A stretch of 64,000 nt of DNA from an uncultured Bacteroidales bacterium (GTDB lineage: Bacteria > Bacteroidota > Bacteroidia > Bacteroidales > Bacteroidaceae), in contig CADBXL010000026.1 in assembly GCA_902798615.1 (NCBI GenBank), positions 1 through 64,000 of the forward strand, in the 5' to 3' direction. This document shows positions 45,953-54,646 of the stretch, piece after piece. A program made the position numbers and the translations under genes. The notes under the pieces were generated by a model. That model saw nothing but the letters and a program-made list of their open reading frames with translations, did no database searches and was not told the DNA's origin. Each line of letters opens with the position of its first letter. Position 1 is the first letter of the stretch.

Positions 45953-46699
45953 ATGAGCGATAGCATAATCATAATTCCGACTTACAACGAGAAGGAAAAC
46001 ATAGAGAAAATAATCCGCGCCATCTACGGTTTGGAGAAGAGTTTTCATATTCTTGTCATTGACGATGGCTCTCCTGACGGAACTGCCAAAATCGTTCACA
46101 ACCTCATAGACACGGAATTCAAGGATAGGCTTTTCATCTTAGAGCGTTCCGGCAAATTGGGCCTCGGAACGGCATACATCAAGGGTTTCAAATGGGCTTT
46201 GGAGCACAACTACGACTATATCTTCGAGATGGATGCCGATTTCAGCCATGATCCTAACGATGTGCCTCGCCTCTACGCAGCCTGTCACGACGAAGGCTAT
46301 GATGTGGCTATCGGAAGCCGATACGTGAGTGGTGTGAACGTGGTAAACTGGCCTATCGGCAGAGTTCTGATGAGCTATTTCGCCTCAAAATACGTGAGAT
46401 TCGTCACAGGCTTCAAGGTTCATGACACGACTGCCGGATTCAAGTGTTACAAGCGCAGGGTTCTTGAGACAATAGAACTTGACAAGATCCGTTTCAAGGG
46501 CTATGCCTTCCAGATTGAGATGAAGTTCACGGCATATAAGATAGGCTTCAAGATCAAGGAAGTCCCTGTCATTTTCGTCAACAGACGCGAAGGTGTTTCA
46601 AAGATGAACGGCGGAATATTCGGAGAGGCATTCTTCGGCGTTATGCGCCTTAGACTTGACGGTTGGATAAGGAAATATCCGGCTTTGCCTAAGACATAA
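45953..46699 (+). CDS. Polyprenol monophosphomannose synthase (DPM1-like GT2)
   Basis: 248 residues of the soluble GT2 type: IIIIPTYNEKENIEKIIRAI, VIDDGSPDGTA, GLGTAYIKGFKWAL, EMDADFSHDP. Transfers mannose from GDP-mannose to a polyprenyl phosphate, giving a membrane-side mannosyl donor for protein O-glycosylation or lipid glycosylation, as is common in Bacteroidetes. Divergent from mfd. 46700-46809 carries short CCGTT-rich repeats (AAGTCCGTT, GGTCCGTTCC) similar to those at 40570-40620. Confidence 0.93.
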   Translation: MSDSIIIIPTYNEKENIEKIIRAIYGLEKSFHILVIDDGSPDGTAKIVHNLIDTEFKDRLFILERSGKLGLGTAYIKGFKWALEHNYDYIFEMDADFSHDPNDVPRLYAACHDEGYDVAIGSRYVSGVNVVNWPIGRVLMSYFASKYVRFVTGFKVHDTTAGFKCYKRRVLETIELDKIRFKGYAFQIEMKFTAYKIGFKIKEVPVIFVNRREGVSKMNGGIFGEAFFGVMRLRLDGWIRKYPALPKT

Positions 46700-46809
46700 C
46701 AGCAAGTCCGTTATACCTCCGTTTCAGGTCCGTTCCAAATCCGTTCCCTACAATCGGAGCAGAATAGGAATCATAAAAGTATCATTAACATCAAAAAGAC
46801 ATAACAACT

Positions 46810-47115
46810 ATGGTAAAGCATATCATTCTATGGAAACTCTCTGAGGAACTTAGTGCCGAGGAGAAAGAGAAAGTAAAGGCTGGCATCAAGGAAGGTCTTG
46901 AAGGACTCGTCGGTAAGGTTCCTGGCCTTCTTGAATGCAAGGTAAACATCAGCGGTCGTCTCGACTCAAGCAACTGCGACGTAATGCTCGACAGCACACT
47001 TGAAAGTCCGGAGGCTCTCAAGGGTTATGCCGTTCATCCTGCACACGTTGCCGTAGCCGATGGTAAGGTAAGGCCTTACACCATACAGAGAACTTGTCTG
47101 GATTACGAGGTGTAA
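46810..47115 (+). CDS. Dabb-family (stress-responsive A/B barrel) protein
   Basis: 101 residues: MVKHIILWKLSEELSAEEKEKVKAGI, then GLLECKVNISG and YAVHPAHVAVADGKV, the dimeric alpha/beta barrel pattern. Function in bacteria is not settled. Free-standing gene ending in a large inverted repeat. Confidence 0.9.
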   Translation: MVKHIILWKLSEELSAEEKEKVKAGIKEGLEGLVGKVPGLLECKVNISGRLDSSNCDVMLDSTLESPEALKGYAVHPAHVAVADGKVRPYTIQRTCLDYEV

Positions 47116-47135
47116 AAGCCTAACCAAGCCTACCA

Positions 47136-47316
47136 GACCCACCCCCTTGCCCCTCCCATAAAGGGAGGGGAGTAATTAGTATTGCACGTTCTATATTTTC
47201 TACATATAGAAATATAAACAACACAAAAAAAATCCCTTGCTCGATCCATTACGGAAAGAATAAGGGATTTATTGTAACCACTCCCCTCCCTTTATGGGAG
47301 GGGCTGGGGGTGGGTC
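47136..47316. repeat. Inverted pair of GC-rich family-3 elements acting as a bidirectional terminator
   Basis: Arm 47136-47173 (GACCCACCCCCTTGCCCCTC…) is the inverse of 47280-47316 (…GGAGGGGCTGGGGGTGGGTC). Inside lies a smaller stem AAATCCCTT/AAGGGATTT (about 47230-47270). It separates the convergent Dabb and trigger factor genes. The same pair occurs at 53274-53432, where a start codon lies between the arms. Confidence 0.92.
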
Positions 47317-47319
47317 TTT

Positions 47320-48669
47320 TTAATCGAGCTTACCGAACTCCTCGAAGCTGATAGTCTTCTTGTTGAGCTTAACAACGTCCTTGAGGGCAGCCATAAGCTT
47401 GCGATCAACAGCAGCATTAACGAGGTTGTCAACCTGCTCACGATTCTTCAGCATACCCTCAGCATACTGCTCGAGATACTCCTCAGGTACGCTTGTCATA
47501 CCATACTGAGCGAACTGCATACGAGTTACATCGATAGCAACAGCCTTAACGTCAGCATCCTCAATCTTGATCTTCTGAGCCTCAACAAGCTGATTCTTAG
47601 CAAGGCTCCAAGTAAGTTCCTTGATAGAAGCCTCGTAGTTCTTCTCTACGTACTCCATACCCTTGTCCTTGTTGTTAGCGAGCATGATACGCTTCATGAG
47701 ATCGTCAGCATACTTAACCTCACCGATCTTCTTCTCAATGTGCTTACGAACGTCCTGAAGGAAACGGAAATCTGCATTCTGAACCATCTGCTCCTTAATA
47801 CCCTCAGCAACCTTAGCACGGAAATCAGCCTCATCCTTAACGTTACCTTCGCCATAAACCTGATCGAAGAGATCCTGATCAATAGCGTGCTTCTGATAAC
47901 GAGAGATCTCTGTTACCTGGAATGAGAAATCAGAAGTAATCTTCTCTGCCTCTTCCTTTGAAACCTTGAGAAGAGAAGAAATCTCGATGTTGCTTTCTGG
48001 ATAAGCCTTCTTTGGGTTGAATACGATAACGTCACCAACCTTACAGCCCTGGAAGAGAGCCTTCTGGTCGTCAACCTTAATATATGCAGGAAGCATTGAA
48101 GCCTGAGAAACGGTGATACCACCATCCTTTGCGCTACCATCCTCGTTGAGCTCACGGATATCGCCCTTGATCATGTCGTTATCCTGATACTCATCAACCT
48201 TCTGGTAAGAGCCGCTACGGCTTGCGAAAGCCTCTATCTGCTTGTCAACGATAGCATCGTCAGTTGTGATATCGTAGTAAACAATAGAATCCTTCTTTGT
48301 AAGTTCAGCCTTGAACTCTGGAGCGATAGCAATATCAAACTTCAGAGTGTAAGGTGCAGCTGCATCGAGGTCAACTGGCTCCTCACCGAGATGAGGCATT
48401 GGCTCTCCGAGCATATTAATCTTATTCTCCTGGACATACTCATAAAGCTTCTCACCAACGAGACGATTGATAACGTCAACCTTTACCTGAGCACCAATCT
48501 GACGCTTGATCATTCCCATAGGTGCCTGTCCTGGACGGAAACCTGGTACATTAGCCTTCTTACGATAGTCCTTAAGCTGCTTTTCTACATCTCCTGCGAA
48601 ATCAGCCTCCTCAACAACGAGTGTGAGAACTCCACTGACTTTCTCTGGATTTTCTAATGAAATATTCAT
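47320..48669 (-). CDS. tig: Trigger factor, ribosome-associated chaperone
   Basis: 449 residues. The ribosome-binding loop is GFRPGQAPMGMIKRQ (the family has GFRxGxxP). A peptidyl-prolyl isomerase-like middle domain and the helical C-terminal domain (DEADFRAKVAEGIKEQMVQNADFRFLQDVRKHIEKKI) follow. The family signature is conserved, although in Bacteroidetes the FKBP domain is divergent. The -7 box TAATTTTG lies at 48757-48764. Single-gene unit, terminated by the family-3 inverted pair. Confidence 0.95.
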   Translation of the reverse strand: MNISLENPEKVSGVLTLVVEEADFAGDVEKQLKDYRKKANVPGFRPGQAPMGMIKRQIGAQVKVDVINRLVGEKLYEYVQENKINMLGEPMPHLGEEPVDLDAAAPYTLKFDIAIAPEFKAELTKKDSIVYYDITTDDAIVDKQIEAFASRSGSYQKVDEYQDNDMIKGDIRELNEDGSAKDGGITVSQASMLPAYIKVDDQKALFQGCKVGDVIVFNPKKAYPESNIEISSLLKVSKEEAEKITSDFSFQVTEISRYQKHAIDQDLFDQVYGEGNVKDEADFRAKVAEGIKEQMVQNADFRFLQDVRKHIEKKIGEVKYADDLMKRIMLANNKDKGMEYVEKNYEASIKELTWSLAKNQLVEAQKIKIEDADVKAVAIDVTRMQFAQYGMTSVPEEYLEQYAEGMLKNREQVDNLVNAAVDRKLMAALKDVVKLNKKTISFEEFGKLD

Positions 48670-48756
48670 TTTTTAGTTTTGTTGTTATATGATTTATATT
48701 ATTCTTACCTTGTTAATATATAGGTGCCGAAAGCACACTACACGCCAAATTGGGTG

Positions 48757-48764
48757 CAAAATTA
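48757..48764 (-). promoter_or_regulatory. Promoter -7 box for tig
   Basis: TAATTTTG on the minus strand, about 88 bases before the start codon. Confidence 0.6.
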
Positions 48765-48867
48765 CTAATAATATTACACAATACCAAAAACCTAAAGCAA
48801 TTTTAACAAAAACAGTTAAAAGATTTGGTCATTTACGCGTTTTATATTATATTTGTAGCCGGATTTG

Positions 48868-49040
48868 GAAACTGGAAATCCAAAATTTGTTAATTTCGGA
48901 TTTTCCCGTGCAAGGGAATCAGGTGCAAGACCTGAGCTGTTCCTGCAGCTGTAAGCCCATTGTGAAGCTGGATAACAAAAGTCACTGGAACTTATCTGGG
49001 AAGACATTCAGCTTTGTGGCAAGCCAGAATACCTGCCAAA
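48868..49040 (+). ncRNA. Cobalamin riboswitch
   Basis: Conserved core read in order: GGGAATCAGGTGCAAGACCT, GAGCTGTTCCTGCAGCTGTA, GTCACTGG and the B12 box AAGCCAGAATACCTGCC. The promoter -7 box TATATTTG is at 48848-48855. Downstream (49058-49132), GCTAAGCGCTC/GCGAGTTCTTAGC and a CCCT/AGGG stem with a T7 run just before the ATG form a plausible expression platform. It controls the receptor gene and probably the following plus-strand genes. Confidence 0.93.
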
Positions 49041-49132
49041 GACTCCATTAATTATTCGCTAAGCGCTCATCAAGCCAAAGCGAGTTCTTAGCAATGCCCT
49101 CAGGATAAGGGTATAATAATTGTTTTTTTGGA

Positions 49133-51295
49133 ATGAAATACAAACATATCATCGCCTTATCATTGGCGAGTATCTCTCTATGTGCAAACGCTCAGGTGGA
49201 GAAATCAGGAGAAACAGAATCCACCACAAAGCATCAGGATCTTCAGGAGGTTGTTGTGACCGGAACAGGAACACAACATCATCTTAAGGATGCGCCTGTG
49301 CAGACGGAGGTTATCTCTCGGAAAATGATAGAAAGCTATGGTGGAAAGTCGCTTGAGGATATCCTTGGAGGACTTACCGCTTCATTTGCTTTCAACGAGG
49401 GCGATATGGGTTCACAGGCACAGCTCAACGGATTGGGTAACAACTACATACTCATTCTTATTGACGGCAAGCGCATTCACGGTGATGTGGGTGGCGAGAA
49501 CGACCTCGGTCTTATCGACCCGCACAACATCGAGAGAATCGAGATAGTGAAAGGCGCACAGTCGGCTCTCTATGGCTCTGATGCCATAGCCGGTGTTATC
49601 AACATCATCACTAAGAAGCATGACACCGAGGGCGTTCTGCTTGAGAACACCACCCGATATGGCTCTTACAACGATCTTCGCCAACACAACGGCATAGGAG
49701 TAAGGTTCGGTAAGTTCCAGTCCTATACCAGTTTTCAGTTGCAGCACACCGATGGCTGGAAAAACACGAGTGAGGAATATGCAGAGGCAAAACTCCTCAC
49801 CGATTCTCGTAACAAGACAGTAAACGAATACACTAACTGGCAGATTGGTGAACGACTGACATATAGCCCATACAAGGGGCTGGATCTCTATGCCAGTGGA
49901 ACTTACTACGAAAAGCGTATCTCACGCCCGACGAATGGCCGTCACCCTTCATGCGATGTATATACCTACGACCTGAAGTATCGTAATGCGAGTGCTGCCT
50001 TGGGTGGTAAGATGAAGCTCGGCAAGAAGGATTACATAGACATGGATCTGAGTTGGAAAAAGCACGCATACTATTATCTCTATACAGACACCACCCTCGA
50101 AGATGGATATTACAAAGGTGAATTTACTCACTATTATCCATACTTCCCCGGCCAGGAGAACCTTCAGAGTGATCAGCAGAGATACATGGCAACAATAAAG
50201 GGCGTGTTCTATCTACCAAAAGCAAACACTCTCAACGTGGGAGCGGAATACAGATACGACTATCTCAAGGCTCCTATGCGAGTAAGCGACGGAACTGCAA
50301 ATGACTGGACGGCAGCCGTATATGCTCAGGACGAATGGAATCCCTTGAAATACTTGAACGTAACGGCAGGTTTCAGACTCATAGATAATGCAGCCTTCGG
50401 ACTTCATTTCACACCAAAGCTGAGTGCGATGCTCTCCCTCGGTGACATCAGACTTCGTGCAGGATGGAGTCAGGGCTTCAAATCGCCTACCACAAAGGAA
50501 CTGTCATACCACTACACCAAGCAGATGGGCGCAAGTACCTATTATTATATGGGTAACAAAGACCTTGAAGCCCAGACGAGCAACTACTGGTCGGCAAGCG
50601 CGGAATACCGTACCGACGACATCGCCGTATCTGTTACGGGATACGTCAACAAACTGGAGGATATGATAACCCTCGTGAACGTATCGGTAAAAGAGATTCC
50701 TGTGGGAGCTACATCCAGTTATGAGGGCGACGGAAGTAGTAACATCATTCCCCGAATGTATAAGAACGCAGAAGATGCAAAGACATACGGTGTTGATGTT
50801 AATGCTTCTTGGAAAATAACCAAGGAACTGACCATTGGAGGCAATTACAGCTATCTGGATACAAAGGCTACGATATATAACTCCGCAAAGGGACATTTCC
50901 AGAATGCAATTATCGACGGAATGGCTCACAACAAATGGAACGGCTATGCCAACTACGGACATCGTTTCTCTCCTTGCTATAACCTTGGAGTAAATCTCAG
51001 CACCCGTGGCTCAAGCAAGCGATACTACGAGAACGACGGCAACGGAAAGGCTTTCCAGATTTGGCGTCTGAACACTACCCACGATCTGGGCAAGAGCAAG
51101 ACGACAAGCTATCGTCTGGAGGTAGGTGTTGATAATATCTTCAACTATCGCGACACTACCCCACGCCCTTACCATCTCGGAACAACGACTGGAGGAACAA
51201 CCGTTTATGCTTCGTTCACCATAAAATTCAACAAAGGAAAAAAAATAACAACTTCTAAAACAACATCTAAACAACAAGAAAATGATGAAGATTAA
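49133..51295 (+). CDS. TonB-dependent outer-membrane receptor for cobalamin/corrinoid (BtuB-like)
   Basis: 720 residues. The signal peptide is MKYKHIIALSLASISLCANAQ. The plug domain has LQEVVVTGTGTQH, NYILILIDGKRI, IERIEIVKGAQSALYGSDAIAGVINI. A 22-strand barrel follows, ending in TVYASFTIKF. Takes up corrinoids across the outer membrane with TonB energy, under riboswitch control. The aromatic end residue F is followed by about 20 extra residues because a run of eight A keeps the frame open; seven A would stop it after KGKK. The tail overlaps the cbiK start by 14 bases. Could also take other metal chelates. Confidence 0.9.
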   Translation: MKYKHIIALSLASISLCANAQVEKSGETESTTKHQDLQEVVVTGTGTQHHLKDAPVQTEVISRKMIESYGGKSLEDILGGLTASFAFNEGDMGSQAQLNGLGNNYILILIDGKRIHGDVGGENDLGLIDPHNIERIEIVKGAQSALYGSDAIAGVINIITKKHDTEGVLLENTTRYGSYNDLRQHNGIGVRFGKFQSYTSFQLQHTDGWKNTSEEYAEAKLLTDSRNKTVNEYTNWQIGERLTYSPYKGLDLYASGTYYEKRISRPTNGRHPSCDVYTYDLKYRNASAALGGKMKLGKKDYIDMDLSWKKHAYYYLYTDTTLEDGYYKGEFTHYYPYFPGQENLQSDQQRYMATIKGVFYLPKANTLNVGAEYRYDYLKAPMRVSDGTANDWTAAVYAQDEWNPLKYLNVTAGFRLIDNAAFGLHFTPKLSAMLSLGDIRLRAGWSQGFKSPTTKELSYHYTKQMGASTYYYMGNKDLEAQTSNYWSASAEYRTDDIAVSVTGYVNKLEDMITLVNVSVKEIPVGATSSYEGDGSSNIIPRMYKNAEDAKTYGVDVNASWKITKELTIGGNYSYLDTKATIYNSAKGHFQNAIIDGMAHNKWNGYANYGHRFSPCYNLGVNLSTRGSSKRYYENDGNGKAFQIWRLNTTHDLGKSKTTSYRLEVGVDNIFNYRDTTPRPYHLGTTTGGTTVYASFTIKFNKGKKITTSKTTSKQQENDED

Positions 51296-52409
51296 ATCAC
51301 TTCTCCTTGCCATCGTAACAGTAATGGCAGGACTCACATTCACCGCTTGTGGTAGCGATGATGATGACAACAACAATGGCGGTCAGTCTAATCACGACGC
51401 TTATCAGACAGCCGTAACAAACACAGTTAAGGCTCAGAAGAAGCACAACAAGGCTATTCTTCTCGTAGCTTTCGGTTCTACTTGGCAGCAGGCATACGAT
51501 GCATTCGATGCTACAGTCGAGACCTGCAAGAAGCAGTTCCCTGACTATGACGTATTCCTGAGTTTCTCTTCTGTTATCTGCATCAACCGTGCAGCTGCAG
51601 GCGAGAATGTAGCCCCACGCAACTTCTACGCTCCAAGTTTCTGGCTCAATGCATTTGCTTCTGATGGCGTGAAGTACGACGAAATCGTAGTTCAGTCACT
51701 TCAGGTTATCCCTGGTGAGGAGTACAAGAATGTTCGCGATAGCTACATCAAGAACTTCGCAAACAACTTCTATGGCGACCTCGATGATGAGTATCTCTCA
51801 AAGGTAAAGATCTACCTCGGCACTCCACTCATGGCAGAGGCTGATGACGTTACAGAGCTTGCAAAGGTTCTCTATGAGGACACAAAGGACAAGACAAAGG
51901 ACGGTATCGTTGCATTCATGGGACATGGAAATCCAGAGGACTATGACTACTACGGAGCTAACATCCGCTATACAGAGCTTGAGCAGGCACTCCAGAAGAT
52001 CAGCGGTTCTAAGAAATACTATGTAGGAACCGTTGATATGCCTGAGAACTACAAGACAAATGTTCTTGCACGTATGAAGAAGAACGGCATCAAAGATGGT
52101 AAGGTTTATTGCTTCCCTCTCATGTCAATCGCTGGTGACCATGCTCACAACGATATGGCTGGTGACGATGACGCTTGGGATGAGAAGAAAGGCTATGAGG
52201 TAAACGACGAGGGCGAAGTTGAGGATACTTCTTGGAAGAACTACTTCTCTCACAACGGTTACACTTGCGATGACGACGTGCTCAAGAATTGCGTAACAGG
52301 TCTTCTTGAGAACACAAAGGTTCGTCAGCTCTGGCTTAACCACATCAAGCGTGCCCTGAAGGATGATGCTGGTCTCCTCGACTACTATCATTCTAAGAAT
52401 CCAGAATAA
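51282..52409 (+). CDS. cbiK: CbiK-type cobaltochelatase with lipoprotein signal
   Basis: Inserts cobalt into sirohydrochlorin in the anaerobic B12 route (class II chelatase). KAILLVAFGSTWQQAYDAFD and GIVAFMGHGNPED (metal-site His) plus FPLMSIAGDHAHNDMAGD (second His) match CbiK. The N-terminus KSLLLAIVTVMAGLTFTACG is a lipoprotein signal with Cys lipobox, followed by an acidic tether. So the enzyme is outside the cytoplasm, unlike the rest of the pathway. This parallels periplasmic CbiK of Desulfovibrio. A heme- or metal-binding role in uptake is a possible alternative. It overlaps the receptor gene. Confidence 0.9.
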   Translation: MMKIKSLLLAIVTVMAGLTFTACGSDDDDNNNGGQSNHDAYQTAVTNTVKAQKKHNKAILLVAFGSTWQQAYDAFDATVETCKKQFPDYDVFLSFSSVICINRAAAGENVAPRNFYAPSFWLNAFASDGVKYDEIVVQSLQVIPGEEYKNVRDSYIKNFANNFYGDLDDEYLSKVKIYLGTPLMAEADDVTELAKVLYEDTKDKTKDGIVAFMGHGNPEDYDYYGANIRYTELEQALQKISGSKKYYVGTVDMPENYKTNVLARMKKNGIKDGKVYCFPLMSIAGDHAHNDMAGDDDAWDEKKGYEVNDEGEVEDTSWKNYFSHNGYTCDDDVLKNCVTGLLENTKVRQLWLNHIKRALKDDAGLLDYYHSKNPE

Positions 52410-52428
52410 GGAATAAAGAAGACCCACC

Positions 52429-52599
52429 AGCCCCTCACCTGCCCTACGGGCATCCTCTCCCCAAGGGGCGAGGAAGAAGTTAGTATTTCTGATTATTGGC
52501 ATGTTTTCAATAGATAAAAATGCGAAATAACAATAACGATAAAGACATACTTTCCCTCGCCCTTAGGGGAGAGGGTGCCCGAAGGGCGGGTGAGGGGCT
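52429..52599. mobile_element. Composite family-2 element carrying the cobI start codon
   Basis: Inverted arms 52429-52473 and 52555-52599 surround a spacer that includes GTTAGTATTTCTGATTATT and the start ATGCGAAATAACAAT. The spacer is alike in the composites at 60543-60705 and 62557-62746, including the ATG. Confidence 0.88.
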
Positions 52600-53299
52600 T
52601 GGTGGGTCTCTCTATTTCATCTCCTTAGGCCCGGGTGCCGCCGACATGGTGACACTCGGGACTTTACGACTTTTGACAAAGGCACAAAAAGTGTATTGCT
52701 TTGCCGTGGGAGAGTCATCACGAGCTGCCGAAATCATAGCTCAACTGGATATTGACCAAAGCAAGGTCACGACAGTCAAAGTCCCGATGTTACACGACCG
52801 CGAAAAGGCGAATGCGGTATATGATGAACTTGCCTCAACAATCAGAAAAGAGCACGAGGCAGGAATGAATATTGCCGTTGCAACTGAGGGCGACAGCGGA
52901 ATCTTTGCCACCACACATTATGTGATGGATCGCCTTATGGAAATGGGCGTAGAATGTGAGCAGACTCCAGGCATTCCCTCCTTTATTGCTGCCGCATCAA
53001 TAGCAGGCCTGCATCTTGTAAAGCTTCAGGAACGACTTCTTATCATTCCGGGAAAGACTACTGCCGAAGAGATTATCAACCTCACAAGTGAAGGTTATAA
53101 TCTTGTTATCATGAAGCTATCTATGGCTTATGAAGCCGTTAGCAAGGCTTTCCATGAAACAAAAGATCTGCAATTCCACTACTTCGAGAATATAGGGACA
53201 ACTACTCAGAAATATGAAATTCTGAAAGAAATGCCGAATAATTTCCCGTATTTCTCGTTAATAATAATAAACAGACCCACCCCCATACCCCTCCCATAA
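52520..53299 (+). CDS. cobI/cbiL: Precorrin-2/cobalt-factor II C20-methyltransferase
   Basis: Uses SAM to methylate C20 of the corrin ring precursor. LYFISLGPGAADMVTLGTLRLL is the SAM-dependent tetrapyrrole methylase start. EGDSGIFATTHYVMDRL and GIPSFIAAASIAGLHLV complete the core. The first 30 residues (MRNNNNDKDILSLALRGEGARRAGEGLGGS) are foreign to the family and come from the composite element. The last residues (NRPTPIPLP and the stop) are encoded by the next element. So both ends of the protein are repeat-derived. Cobalt-first CbiL is more likely than CobI because CbiK, CbiG and CbiD are present. Confidence 0.92.
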   Translation: MRNNNNDKDILSLALRGEGARRAGEGLGGSLYFISLGPGAADMVTLGTLRLLTKAQKVYCFAVGESSRAAEIIAQLDIDQSKVTTVKVPMLHDREKANAVYDELASTIRKEHEAGMNIAVATEGDSGIFATTHYVMDRLMEMGVECEQTPGIPSFIAAASIAGLHLVKLQERLLIIPGKTTAEEIINLTSEGYNLVIMKLSMAYEAVSKAFHETKDLQFHYFENIGTTTQKYEILKEMPNNFPYFSLIIINRPTPIPLP

Positions 53300-53432
53300 A
53301 GGGAGGGGAGTAGATAGTAATAACCCGCATAATAAATTACCCAATAATTAAGTATGAAATATATCGACAAACATTCAGATACAAAAAGTGTAACTACTCC
53401 CCTCCATTTATGGGAGGGGCTGGGGGTGGGTC
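53274..53432. mobile_element. Composite family-3 element with cobI stop and btuF start
   Basis: Arms 53274-53311 and 53396-53432 are inverse to each other. The left arm encodes the last residues and stop of CobI. The spacer holds the ATG at 53354. The right arm encodes LHLWEGLGVGL of the next protein. Confidence 0.9.
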
Positions 53433-54616
53433 TTTTATTGGGCTTTTTCTCAGCTTGCACCAACGTTGCAAGCGACAATAGCGTAGCCTTCACAGGCCCA
53501 TTCCTTCAGTATGACTCGCTTTGGGCACACTCAGGCTCATATTCAGAGAAGGTAGAGATTAAGTATGCTAAAGGACTAAAGGTTGACTATCGTGAGGATG
53601 GTATTCACGTTTTCATCAGCAATCCTGACCCGAAAGCACGCAACTCAAAGACAGAAGAGGTGGTAATCCCATCGTCTTCCGGCTCCCTCCCTACGGAGGG
53701 AAGTCCGATGTTGATAACATCGGAGTATGTGAAAAGCGGGGGGAGAGGCCACAAAAGATTCATCTGTACCACAGCCTTGCAGTTGGGTAACTTCGAGGTG
53801 CTTGGTATGGAAGAGCGAATCGTGGGCATGAACTCTCTGAAGAATGTTTTCTCTCCAAAGATAAAGCAACAGCTTGCCGAGGGAAAAACAGTACGTGTGG
53901 GTAAGGAAGGAAACTTCGACCTTGAGGCTGTCATAGCCTCAAAGCCCGACTATATCTTCGTGTCAGCCTCCAAATATGGCGGTTTTGAATCCCTCAAGGA
54001 ATGTGGTATTCCTCTCATTTCTCATCATGGCTACAGAGAGACTGATCCTCTTGGTCAGGCAGAATGGATAAAGCTCATAGGACTCCTCACAGGCGAGACA
54101 CGCAGAGCAAATGCTGTATTTGAGGACATAGAATCCAAATACAACGCTATCAAAGCAAAGGTTGCTGCGGCTAAAGCAAAAAGGAAGACTCTCCCAACCA
54201 TTCTCAGCGGTCGCCAGATACGTGACGGATGGTATGTAATGGGTGGAAAGAGCTATATGGCACGTATCTTTGCCGATGCAGGTGTTGACTATATCATGAA
54301 AGATATTGACGAGGCTGGAGGTACGGCTCTTGACTTCGAATCTGTCTATGCCAAAGGTATAAATGCCGACTACTGGCAGATTGACGGAACCTTTGATGAT
54401 GAGTTCACTCTCAACGATCTCACGACAGAGGATGCTCGCTATGGCGACATAAAAGCCTACAAAGACCAGCACGTTCTATTCTGTAACTTTGCAAAGACTC
54501 CATATCGCGAACTTGGTGGACTTGAACCTCACCGTCTCCTCTCTGATTTCGTCAAGGCTTTCTATCCAGAGGTACTTCCTAACTATACTCCGAAGTATTA
54601 TAAACTAATGAAATAG
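53354..54616 (+). CDS. BtuF-like ABC-transporter substrate-binding lipoprotein
   Basis: Binds cobalamin (or another metal complex) in the periplasm for the BtuC-like permease. The N-terminus ends in GLGVGLLLGFFSACTN, a lipobox with Cys35. The hydrophobic core is partly encoded by the repeat arm. The periplasmic-binding-protein pattern follows: ERIVGMNSL, KPDYIFVSASKYGGFESL, GRQIRDGWYVMGGKSYMARIFADAGVDYI. At residues 108-132 a family-1 long element is read in frame (SGSLPTEGSPMLITSEYVKS) between the first beta-strands. The C-terminal 50 residues are duplicated as a fragment at 55105-55259. Confidence 0.9.
   Translation: MKYIDKHSDTKSVTTPLHLWEGLGVGLLLGFFSACTNVASDNSVAFTGPFLQYDSLWAHSGSYSEKVEIKYAKGLKVDYREDGIHVFISNPDPKARNSKTEEVVIPSSSGSLPTEGSPMLITSEYVKSGGRGHKRFICTTALQLGNFEVLGMEERIVGMNSLKNVFSPKIKQQLAEGKTVRVGKEGNFDLEAVIASKPDYIFVSASKYGGFESLKECGIPLISHHGYRETDPLGQAEWIKLIGLLTGETRRANAVFEDIESKYNAIKAKVAAAKAKRKTLPTILSGRQIRDGWYVMGGKSYMARIFADAGVDYIMKDIDEAGGTALDFESVYAKGINADYWQIDGTFDDEFTLNDLTTEDARYGDIKAYKDQHVLFCNFAKTPYRELGGLEPHRLLSDFVKAFYPEVLPNYTPKYYKLMK
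53677..53750. repeat. GC-rich element, family 1 long form, inside btuF-like gene
   Basis: TTCCGGCTCCCTCCCTACGG, AGGGAAGTCCGATGTTGATA, ACATCGGAGTATGTG, then GCGGGGGGAGAGGCC. The outer arms pair (GGCTCCCTCCC with GGGGGAGAGGCC, imperfect), and inside CCGATGTT pairs with AACATCGG. Copies of the same form lie at 58689 and 62057. Confidence 0.92.
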
Positions 54617-54646
54617 AAATAGGGCAATCGTTGATTGCCCTATTTC
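54616..54646. terminator. Terminator hairpin between btuF-like gene and the MNT gene
   Basis: GAAATAGGGCAATC (54616-54629) pairs with GATTGCCCTATTTC (54633-54646) over a 3-base loop. Placed between convergent genes, so it can serve both. Confidence 0.88.

Noticed and set aside
47136..47316. Small RNA gene between Dabb and tig
   Set aside because: The inverted family-3 pair explains the structure and serves as terminator. No separate promoter seen.
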